Positions 1 through 8,445 of a DNA stretch of 19,917 nucleotides are shown piece after piece. The stretch lies in NCBI GenBank assembly GCA_018398765.1, contig JAHBMJ010002341.1, positions 1 to 19,917 on the forward strand, in the 5' to 3' direction. The first letter of the stretch is position 1, and the number at the start of each line of letters is the position of its first letter. This DNA comes from Chromera velia. Taxonomy: Eukaryota; Sar; Chromeraceae. The notes beneath the pieces were generated by a model. It made no database searches, was not told the origin of the DNA, and saw only the letters and a list, made by a program, of their open reading frames with translations. The position numbers and the translations under genes were made by a program.

Positions 1-23
1 GAGGTCTCTGCCCTTCTCTGTCT

Positions 24-300
24 GCGAAGCATGAAAAGATGCACTGAGAGAAGAATCTCTGCTCTTCTCTGTCTGCAAAGAGTGAAGACGCACAGAAAGA
101 GAAATCTTTACCGTTCTCTGCCTGTTGAGAATGGAAAGATGTACAGAGAGAGGGGTCTCTACCCGTCTCTGTCTGCAAAGAAGAAAGATGTACAGAGAGA
201 GGGGTCCTACCCTTCTCTGTCTGCAAAGAAGAAAGATGTACAGAGACAGGGTTCTACCCTTCTCTGTCTAAAGAAGAAAGATGTATAGACAGAGGTGTCT
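24..300 (+). repeat. higher-order satellite block, copy 1
   Basis: This block of atypical units (GCGAAGCATGAAAAGATGCA, then GTGAAGACGCACAGAAAGAG, then CTGCCTGTTGAGAATGGAAA) is repeated nearly base for base at 3326-3602, an offset of 3302 bp that holds at both block ends. A more diverged third copy lies at about 4546-4690. Confidence 0.85.
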
Positions 301-3300
301 CTGCCCTTCTCTGTCTGCAAAGAAGAAAGATGTACAGAGAGAGGGGTCTCTACCCTTCTCTGTCTACAAAGAATAAAGATGTACAGAAAGAGGGTCCAGC
401 CATCTCTGTCTGCAAAGAAGAAAGATATACAGAGAAAGGAGTCTTGCCCTTCTCTGTCTGCAAAGAAGAAGATGTAGAGAGAGAGGGTCCTGCCCTTCTC
501 TATCTGCAAAGAATGAAGATGTAAAGAGAGAGGGGTCCTGCCCTTCTCTGTCTGCAAAGAATCTAGCAAAGAATGAAGATGTACAGAGAGAGGGGTCCTG
601 CCCTTCTCTGTCTGCAAAGAATGAAGATGTACAGAGACATGGGTTCCTGCCCTTCCCTGTCTGCAAAGAAGAAAGATATACAGAGAGAGGGGTCTCTGCC
701 CTTCTCTGTCTGCAAAGAAGAAAGATGTACCGAGAGAGGGTCCTGCTCTTCTCTGTCTACAAAGAGAAAGATGTACAGAGAGAAGGGTCCTGCCTTCCTC
801 TGTCTGCAAAGAAGAAAGATGTACAGAGAGAGGGGTCCTGCCCTTTTCCGTCTGCAAAGAATGAAGATGTACAGAGAGATGGTCCCGCCCTTCTCTGTCT
901 GCACAGAAGAAGGATGTACAGAGAGAGGGGTCTTGCCCTAGGGTCTTGCCCTTCTCTGTCTGCAAAGAAGAAAGATGTACAGAGAGAGGGGTCCTGCCCT
1001 TCTCTGTCTGCAAAGAAGAAAGATATACAGACAGAAGGGTCCTGCCCTTCTCTGTCTGCAAAGAAGAAAGATGTACAGAGAGAGGGGTCCTGCCCTTCTC
1101 TGTCTACAAAGAAGAAAGATGTACAGAGAGAGGGTCCTACCCTTCTCTGTCTGCGAAGAAGAAAGATGTACCTAGAGAGGGGTTGTGCCCTTCTCTGTCT
1201 GCACAGAAGAAAGATGTACAGAGAGAGGGGTCCTGCCCTTCTCTGTCTGCAAAGAAGAAAGATGTATAGAGAGAGGGGTCCTGCCTTTCTCTATCTGCAA
1301 AGAAGAAAGATGTACAGAGAGAGGGGTCCTGCCCTTTTCTATCTGCAAAGAAGAAAGATATACAGAGAGAGGAGTACCACTATTCTCTGTCTGCAAAGAA
1401 GAAAGATGTACAGAGAGAAGGGTCCTACCCTTCTCTGTCTGCAAAAAAGATGGATGCACAGAGAGAGGGTCCTGTCCTTCTCTGTCTACAAAGAAGAAAG
1501 ATATATAGACAGAGGGGTCCTGCCCTTTTCTGTCTGCAAAGAAGAAAGATGTACAGAGAGAGGGTCCTGCCCTTCTCTGTCTGCAAAGAAGAAAAATGTA
1601 CCGAGAGAGGGTTCTGCCCTTCTCTATCTGAAGAAGAAAGATGTACCGAGACAGGGTCCTGCTCTTCTCTGTCTGCAAAGAGAAAGATGTACAGAGAGAG
1701 GGGTCCTGCCTTCCTCTGTCTGCAAAGAAGAAAGATGTATAGAGAGAGGGGTCCTGCCCTTTTCCGTCTGTAAAGAATGAAGATGTACAGAGAAATGGTC
1801 CCACCCTTCTCTGTCTGTACAGAAGAAGGATGTACAGAGAGAGGGTCCTGTCCTTCTCTGTCTGCAGAGAAGAAAGATGTACAAAGAGAGGGGTCTTGCC
1901 CTTCTCTGTCTACAAAGAAGAAAATGTACAGAGAGAAGGTTCTGCCCTTTTCTGTCTGCAAAGAATGAAGATGTACAGAGCGAGGGGTCCTGCCCTTCTC
2001 TGTCTGCACAGAAGAAAGATGTAGAGAGAGAGGGGTCCTGCCCTTCACTGTCTGCAAAGAATAAAGATGTATAGAGAGAGGGGTCCTGCCTTTCTCTGTC
2101 TGCAAAGAAGAAAGATGTACAGAGAGAGGGGTCCTGCCCTTTTGTATCTGCAAAGAAGAAAGATATACAGAGAGAGGGGTACCACGTTTCTCTGTCTGCA
2201 AAGAAGAAAGATGTATAGAGAGGGGGTCCTGCCCTTCTCTGTTTGCAAAGAATGAAGATGTACAGAGAGAAGGGTCCTGCCCTTCTCTGTCTGCAAAGAA
2301 TGAAGATGTACAGAGAGAAAGGTCCTGCCCTTCTCTGTCTGTAAAAAAGAAGGATGCACAGAGAGAGGGTCCTGTTCTTCTCTGTCTGCAAAGAAGAAAG
2401 ATGTACAGAAAGAGGGGTCTCTACCCTTCTTTATCTACAAAGAAGAAAGATTTACAGAGAGAAGGGTCTCTGCCCTTCTCTGTCTGCAAAGAAGAAAGAT
2501 GTATAGAGACAGGGTTCTGCCCCTTTCTGTCTGAAGAAGAAAGATGTACAGAGAGAGGTGTCTCTGCCCTTCTCTGTCTGCAAAGAAAAAAGATGTACAG
2601 AGAGAGGGGTCCTGCCCTTCATTCTAAAAAAGAAAGATATATATAGAGAGGGGTCTCTTGCCCTTCTCTGTTTGCAAAGAAAAAAGATGTACAGAGAGAG
2701 GGGTCTCTGCCCTTCTCTGTCTGCAAAGAATGAAGATGTACAGAGAGAGGGGTCCTGCCCTTCTTTGTCTGCAAAGAAGAAAGATATACAGAGAGAGGGG
2801 TCCTGCCCTTCTCTGTCTGCAAAGAAGAAAGATATACAGAGAGAGGGGTCCTGCCCTTCTCTGTCTGCAAAGAATGAAGATGTACAGAGAGAAAGGCCCG
2901 GTCTCTGGCCTTTTCTGTCTACAAAGAAGAAAGATGTATAGAGAGAGGGGTCTCTGGCCTTCTCTGCCTGCAAAGAATGAAGATGTAGAGAGAGAAGGGT
3001 CCTGCCCTTCTCTGTCTGCACAGAATGTAAAGTTGCACTGAGAGAGGGGTCTCTGCCCTTCTCTATTTGAAAAGAATGAAGATGTACAGAGAGAAAGGTC
3101 TCTTCCCTTCTTTATCTGCAAAGAAGAAGATGTACAGAGAGAGCGGTCCTGCCCTTCTCTGTGTGCAAAGAATAAAGATGTACAGATGTAGAGAGAGAGA
3201 GGTCTCTGCCCTTCTCTGTCTGTAAAGAATAAAAAGATGCACAGAGAGAGGGGTCTTTGGCCTTCGATCTCTGTCTACAAGGAATAAAGATGTACAGAGA

Positions 3301-3325
3301 GAGGGGTCTCTGCCCTTCTCTGTCT

Positions 3326-3602
3326 GCGAAGCATGAAAAGATGCACTGAGAGAAGAATCTCTGCCCTGCTCTGTCTGCAAAGAGTGAAGACGCACAGAAA
3401 GAGGGATCTTTGCCGTTCTCTGCCTGTTGAGAATGGAAAGATGTACAGAGAGAGGGGTCTCTACCCTTCTCTGTCTGCAAAGAAGAAAGATATACAGAGA
3501 GAGGGGTCCTGCCCTTCTCTGTCTGTAAAGAAGAAAGATGTACAGAGACAGGGTTCTGCCCTTCTCTGTCTGAAGAAGAAAGATGTACAGACAGAGGTGT
3601 CT
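3326..3602 (+). repeat. higher-order satellite block, copy 2
   Basis: It matches 24-300 with a few substitutions, including the diagnostic GCGAAGCATG and CCTGTTGAGAATGG variants and the GACAGGGTTCT unit near its end. The constant 3302-bp offset shows one segmental duplication within the array and not independent mutation of single units. Confidence 0.85.
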
Positions 3603-4545
3603 CTGCCCTTTTCTGTTTGCAAAGAAGAAAGATGTACAGAGAGAGGGGTCGTGCCCTTCATTCCAAAAAAGAAAGATATATAGAGAGAGGGGTCCTGCCC
3701 TTCTTTGTCTGCAAAGAATAAAGATGTACAGAGAGAGGGGTCTCTGCCCTTCTCTGTCTGCAAAGAATGAAGATGTACAGAGAGATGAGTTCCTGCCCTT
3801 CTCTGTCTGCAAAGAAGAAAGATATACAGAGAGAGGGGTCCTGCCCTTCTCTGTCTGTAAAGAAGAAAGATATACAGAGAGAGGGGTCCTGCCCTTCTCT
3901 GTCTGCAATTAAAGAATGAAGATGTACAGAGAGAGGGGTCCTGCACTTCTCTGTCTATAAAGAATGAAGATGTACAGAAAGAGGGGTCCTGCCCTTCTCT
4001 GTCTGCAAAGAAGAAGATGTACAGAGAGAGGGTCCAACCATCTGTGTCTGTAAAGAAGAAAGATATACAGGGAGAGGGTCCTGCCCTTCTCTGTCTGCAA
4101 AGAAGAAAGATATACAAAGAGAGAGGTTTCTGGCCTTCTCTGTTTGCAAAAAAGAAAGATGTACAGAGAGAAGGGTCTTTGGCCTTCTTTGTCTGCAAAA
4201 AATGAAGATGTACGGAGAGAAGGGTCCTGCCCTTCTTTGTCTGCACAGAATGTAAAGATGTACTGAGAGAGGGGTCTCTGCCCTTCTCTGTTTGCAAAGA
4301 ATGAAGATGTACAGGGAGAGAGGTCTTCTCCCTTCTTTATCTGCAAAGAAGAAGATGTACAGAGAGAGCGGTCCTGCCCTTCTCTGTCTGCAAAGAATGA
4401 AGATGTATAGAGAGAGGGGTCTCTGCCCTTCTCTATCTGTAAAGAATGAAAAGATGCACAGAGAGAGGGGTCTTTGGCCTTCGATCTCTGTCTGCAAGGA
4501 ATGAAGATGTACAGAGAGAGGGGTCTTTGCCCTTCTCTATCTGCA

Positions 4546-4690
4546 AAGCATGAAAAGATGCACTGAGAGAAGAATCTCTGCCCTGCTCTGTCTGTAAAAA
4601 GTGAAGACGCATAGAAAGAGGGATCTTTGCCGTTCTTTGCCTATTGAAAATGGAAAAATGTACAGAGAGAGGGGTCTCTGCCCTTTTCTC
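4546..4690 (+). repeat. higher-order satellite block, copy 3 (partial, at array edge)
   Basis: It carries the same rare unit series as 24-300 and 3326-3602 (AAAGCATGAAAAGATGCACT, GTGAAGACGCATAGAAAGAG, TTGCCTATTGAAAATGG) with more substitutions. It ends where the satellite gives way to unique sequence. Higher divergence at an array margin is what unequal exchange models predict. Confidence 0.75.
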
Positions 4691-4698
4691 TCTGCCAA

Positions 4699-5788
4699 GA
4701 TGAAGGGAGGAATGCAAAACTGTGGCTGCATTAGTTTATGCGGATGGTTAACACATTTTGGGGGGTGGGAATGCCACGTTACCTTGCCTTTTATGGGGGC
4801 CCATGTACTGAAGCCGGGCCACCTTTTCATGGACGGGTGGGGAGCGTCTTTCCGGGATCTCTTGACGCTCTGCAGTCAGGCAGAAGACAAGGATGCACAC
4901 TGTTACCCCTTCTACTAAAGCATGTAGCATGGGTGGAAAATGTGAGAGATTCGCAATCTTGTGATCTACCCTCTCTGCATAAGAAATTTTGCGAGCGACT
5001 TTAAGGACTGAGACGTAAGGAGACGCCGACTTCCATGAGTCGGTTCATTTGTATTTAACATGGTCACTGACCTTTACAGCGGTCTTCAACACGTCGAATC
5101 GATGCTCATTAGGCTTCCTGTCCTCATGTTATTATGTACATTAGCAAGGGAAGAGAGTAAGGAAATATATATAGGCAACACTTGTTGTGGATCCAGTGGC
5201 TATATTGCGAAGAGGGTGCTCACCTTAATGTGGTATCCCTCTGCTTTTGTGCTAACTGGAAGGGGCTTCCCAGCCCAGTTGCTCCTCTGCCTAGTCCCTT
5301 CCTTTTACCTCTCTTGGAGGAGGCTCTTTCAAGAGGGGACAGATAAGAGAACGCTGCAGCCTCTTCCGGTTGTTGTGTTCCATCTAATTTTTTGGGTTTT
5401 TCGACCGCCGTCTTTCAACTTGAAACCTCCCCACCTTTTTGGTTGGGGGGCTCTGACGAGTGCGCTTAATTTCGAACCGGAAACGTCTTTTTCCGGTTCG
5501 TTCGATGGAACTGTCAGAACGGACTATCGTCTTTTCTCCTTTGTTTGACTCCTCTTCAACTACTCAACATATCTTTTCTGACTTATGCATTTTTCTGAGT
5601 GCGCGGCAGATAAAGCCGCCACCACTATTTTTTCTCGCCCGCACGGGACGGATTTGATGTTCCCGGCTCGGCGCGTTGGTGCCACAAAGGCCGTGCCAGG
5701 CCCGTCTTTGACCACCAACACCTTTCTGTGTGCACCACCTCTAAGAACTTTCAACACCTCACACTCCCCCCCCACCACAAAATTGACG
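4699..5788. other. unique interval, no recognised gene
   Basis: Non-repetitive sequence between the satellite and the copia element. Open frames exist (5060-5548 plus, 162 codons from an ATG in context AACATGG; 5585-5935 plus) but neither gives a product I recognise. The second runs into the LTR and is interrupted by it. The 162-codon frame has no low-complexity signature and could be a hypothetical gene or chance; I give it about 0.15. The only clear structure is the hairpin at 5473-5500. Confidence 0.6.
5473..5500. repeat. perfect 11-bp inverted repeat (hairpin)
   Basis: CGAACCGGAAA (5473-5483) and TTTCCGGTTCG (5490-5500) are exact reverse complements separated by six bases, CGTCTT. This would form a stable stem-loop in RNA or a cruciform in DNA. 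No gene is anchored to it, so its role is unknown. Confidence 0.85.
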
Positions 5789-5793
5789 CCACC
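5789..5793. repeat. target-site duplication, left copy (CCACC)
   Basis: CCACC abuts the first base of the 5' LTR and is repeated directly after the last base of the 3' LTR (12321-12325). Five base pairs is the usual duplication for Ty1/copia integrases. It also fixes the LTR ends. Confidence 0.85.
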
Positions 5794-6071
5794 AGTTGAA
5801 GATCGGGGTACTGCCGCCGTGCCGCGGGGTACTGCCGCCGTGCCGCGCTGCGCTTTAGGCCAGACTGGGGCCTCTTGTGCACATCTTGTGCGCGGGACGA
5901 TTATTCGCCGCGGGTCGAATAATCGCGCGGGTTGATCCATGCGATTTATTTTCTATGCGATTGAGTTTTTCACAGGATTCATTTGATTCATCTGTTTTGT
6001 GTGATTAATTGAGGACTGACACTTCTTCTAATTATGATTTCTACCCATTACTGAGCTACTTAGTTTATTCT
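5794..6071 (+). repeat. 5' LTR (278 bp)
   Basis: It begins AGTTGAAGAT and ends TTATTCT. The boundaries are set by the shared sequence with 12026-12320 and by the flanking CCACC repeats. The termini are therefore AG..CT and not the usual TG..CA. It contains two tandem 21-bp copies of a GGGGTACTGCCGCCGTGCCG motif (5805-5825, 5826-5846) and a 10-bp inverted repeat CGATTATTCG / CGAATAATCG (5898-5907, 5916-5925). No obvious TATA box or AATAAA signal was seen. Confidence 0.93.
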
Positions 6072-6424
6072 GCGGACACGCGTACGTGACACAAGCCCGG
6101 CCAAGCCCGCGGCCCAATGCGCGGCACGGTACCCCGACGGCTACGTGTACTTCAACTCCCCCCCTCGATCATGTTGCCGAAGCAAAAACAAAACGTTGCA
6201 GAAAAAAATATGCAAGGCAACGCGAGCGATACGACTCAGGACAAATTTCAGTCCAGCAAAGACAACAATAAAAATAAAAACAGCCGCATACTCTAACAGT
6301 GAGCTACAACGAAAAGAATAATTGTATGCTCTACCGATTGAGGTAGGAAGTCAAAAAGTTTCGTCAAAAGCAAAGACTTCAAGCTCCAATCATTCCTTTC
6401 CCTTCGCTTCCTGAATACGTAAAG
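6072..6424 (+). other. copia untranslated leader
   Basis: Sequence between the 5' LTR and the first Gag ATG. The bases right after the LTR (GCGGACACGCG) do not contain the TGG expected for a primer site complementary to a tRNA 3' end, so the primer-binding site is unidentified. About 210-275 bases downstream lie two stretches (6279-6306 and 6324-6345) whose reverse complements resemble tRNA D-arm sequence. The start of the leader is GC-rich and its end A-rich. Confidence 0.7.
6279..6345 (-). other. tRNA-like segments, antisense to the element
   Basis: The reverse complement of 6324-6345 reads TACCTCAATCGGTAGAGCAT followed by AC, one mismatch from a typical tRNA D-arm (TAGCTCAATCGGTAGAGC). 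The reverse complement of 6279-6306 reads GTAGCTCACTG then TTAGAGTATGCGGCTGTT, again D-arm-like and running into an anticodon-stem-like string. No complete cloverleaf can be folded by eye, since the anticodon and T arms do not pair properly, so this is not called a tRNA gene. It could be a primer-tRNA complementary region or a captured tRNA fragment. Confidence 0.4.
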
Positions 6425-8221
6425 ATGTCTGCCAAGGAGGTCAAGATCACCTAGACCTCTGAGAGGCCACCTTCACGGACTGACTACAAAAGTATACAGT
6501 CATATGCCAAAGTTCTCAGACTGTGGGTGAACTCCATTGCTTCCCTGTCCGGTTTGTCAAACATCGGACCATCACTTTGTATTCTCTTTCTTGACATAGA
6601 CAGTGCTTTGTATTCAGTTGTCGAGAAGATACTTGCCGATGCCACCAAGCGAGCTCCTGCGAAGGCGTCCGGAGATACTGATGAAGCGCACCTCACCAAG
6701 ATGAGGAAGTGGGCGACTGAAACTTACGTGGATGTCATTGAGAGCATTGACAAGAAGATCGATGGAGACCGAGAGTATGAGCTTCTGGCTGATGCCCTCT
6801 AGTTTCTTTTTGTCTTTGCGTCAAAGAACTCTTTGTCTCTTCGCGAGTCGATGAACGCCTTCTCTGCCATCAACGATGTCGCTTCCTCGGACAGGGTGGG
6901 CCTGAAGTTTTCTGACAGACTTCTTGGCATCCGCTTCTGGAAGTATGTTCCTGATGACATCCGGAAGCTTGCTGCGTCCTGGGGCACCAAACAGGTAGAC
7001 GGGAAGGATAGGCTGGTGAGATCCTCTTTCACCTTCCAGAAGGAGTTCATTGCAGACATTCTGGGCAGGTTCGATTCTATGGATCGGATCAACCGGAACG
7101 TCTGGATTCCCTCTGTGACCTTCGGTGTGCTCTCTGTCTCCAACGGGACCACCACGAAGACCTTCACCGTGCCAACCTCCCCGAACATCTCCATGCCCAA
7201 CGGACTGGAGGCAGCCATTGCGGAGACGGCCTGTCTGCTCGACACTACCCAGTTGAACCTCCACCAGGTGTTGGAGGAGACCGTCTACAAGTTGGAGAAC
7301 TTTTCTAAGAAGTACAGGGGATGGCAAATCAACAAGGACAAGAAGAAGGGAAGGTATTGTGCAGGATTCCAAGGAGACCATCAGAGGGGCGGGGGGCAGA
7401 TAAGCTCCTCTTCTTCCTCTGGTGGCTCTGGTTCTCAGCAGCGCAAGGGGGGGAAGTCTTTCTCTTCTGCTCGCTTTGCTGAGGCCGTTGCAGATACCTA
7501 CCTGAAGATGACTGGGGGGAAGGAGAACAAGAAGGGCAAGAAGAAGAAGCACTCACAGCAGCGTGTCCGACGTGCACACGCAGGAGATGGAGATACTGAG
7601 GATGACGAAGAAGAGGAGGATGAGGACGGGACTGTTGAGGATTCACAGGCTGCTGACTTCGACAAAGAGCAGTTCATCACCAGGTTCTCTCACTGCATCG
7701 AACTCGGTGAGAGAGACTCAGATGGGTTCAACACCTCATACGAACGCGCGCGGATGGCCTTCGTTCTCTCCGAAGATTCTGGAGAGGAGGTTGCTTTCCG
7801 CCTAAACACCGACAACGGCATCAAGCTCTATATGGACACCGAGTGTTCCTTCTCTCTCTTTCCTCTCTCAGAGGTTTCTGAGTGCATTGTGTACCGATGG
7901 CCTCATCGGTCCGTGTACACGGAGGCCTTTGGGGCAAGAGAGGGGGGGGGCGTGATCTGCAACGAGAGAGCGATCATCGAGGTTCGGATTCCACTGGCTG
8001 CGGGTTATGAGTCCGTGGTTCGTCTCATAGGGAATCTCACTGACCACCCCGGGGCCAAGAATATGCTCTTGTCGACTCCACAGATCTGTCACTTGTCTGG
8101 GTATGCGGCAATCGTGACTTCCAACAGAGATATCGTGAAGGCCAAGCTCACGAGCGCTTCTCCGAACGCAGACTTTCCTTTCACGACTTCCGTTCTTGCG
8201 CAAAAGGTCAGTGGGTTCTGA
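6425..8221 (+). pseudogene. copia Gag and aspartic protease (two internal TAG)
   Basis: One continuous frame from ATG 6425 to TGA 8219-8221 (599 codons including stops), interrupted by TAG at 6452-6454 and 6800-6802. The first part would be the capsid protein that packages element RNA. A basic Lys/Arg/Gly/Ser-rich segment (about 7320-7570) may bind RNA, but no CCHC zinc knuckle is visible. An acidic Asp/Glu run follows at about 7595-7640. A protease motif lies at 7832-7846, M-D-T-E-C-S, where families normally have D-S/T-G; the Glu (GAG) may come from Gly (GGG) by one transition. Further on, G-A-K-N-M-L-L-S-T matches the copia segment that follows protease (typically LKxNLLSV). After the AAG at 8204-8206 the sequence GTCAGT looks like a splice donor, so a spliced product would continue into integrase. 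The assignment is from domain order and short motifs. Confidence 0.75.
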
Positions 8222-8445
8222 ATAGAACTAAGGGGACTTCAAGTGCCATAACTTCTGTGCTTTCTCTAAATGCTAAGTCAGCCGATTTGTGAATACCCTT
8301 TGAACCACAACGGAGCCAGCAATGGGTGGTGGGGTGAATACATGTAAGGGCTGGAGCGAATAGAAAAAGGCAGGACCTCGTCTGAATAGAATTACCGCTG
8401 CATTCACTTTGTTCTTTTTGACTCTCTCTTCTCACATTCATACAG
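8207..8445 (+). other. putative spliceosomal intron between protease and integrase
   Basis: The 239-bp interval starts AAG^GTCAGT and ends in a pyrimidine-rich stretch followed by CATACAG^GTCCC. All three forward frames are closed within it: TGA 8219 and TAA 8249 in the Gag frame, TAG 8223 in the second, and TGA 8290 plus three more in the integrase frame. Upstream coding ends after a complete codon in the Gag frame, and downstream coding starts at 8446 with a complete codon in the integrase frame. Removing 239 bases (2 modulo 3) is exactly what joins the two frames. Coding-like sequence resumes at once at 8446. No transcript evidence is available. Confidence 0.6.

Larger units (their letters stand above)
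1..4698. repeat. 48-bp tandem satellite array with higher-order structure
   Basis: About 95-100 head-to-tail units, mostly 47-49 bp, run from the first base to about 4698, so the left edge is outside the window. Each unit contains ACAGAGAGAGGGG, then TCCTGCCC or TCTCTGCCC, then TTCTCTGTCTGC and AAAGAAGAAAGATGT. ACAGAGA and TCTCTGT are exact reverse complements about 15 bases apart, and AGGG/CCCT can pair inside them, so every unit is an imperfect hairpin. Because 48 is 3 x 16 and the common unit lacks stops in several frames, long open frames appear on both strands (for example 725-1780 plus and 207-1061 minus), encoding 16-residue repeats. I regard these as by-products of the period, not genes. 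Units with a rarer sequence recur in blocks, showing higher-order duplication. The array decays at 4640-4698. Confidence 0.95.

Noticed and set aside
207-1061. 284-codon minus-strand gene (and similar long frames at 1425-2201, 1624-2391, 3063-3908, 3461-4297)
   Set aside because: All are readings of the 48-bp satellite, open on both strands because the period is a multiple of three.
1-4698. CRISPR array
   Set aside because: Units are contiguous with no unique spacers of constant length; this is a tandem satellite in eukaryotic DNA.
5585-5935. 116-codon plus-strand gene
   Set aside because: It crosses the LTR boundary at 5794, so its second half is LTR repeat sequence; no product recognised.
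6290-6352. Functional minus-strand tRNA gene
   Set aside because: The D-arm match is good, but no anticodon arm of 5-7-5 form, T arm or acceptor stem can be assembled by eye.
6440-6499. Second small intron removing TAG 6452
   Set aside because: GTCAAG..ATACAG would keep the frame, but 60 bp is very short and there is no pyrimidine tract; a point mutation is simpler.
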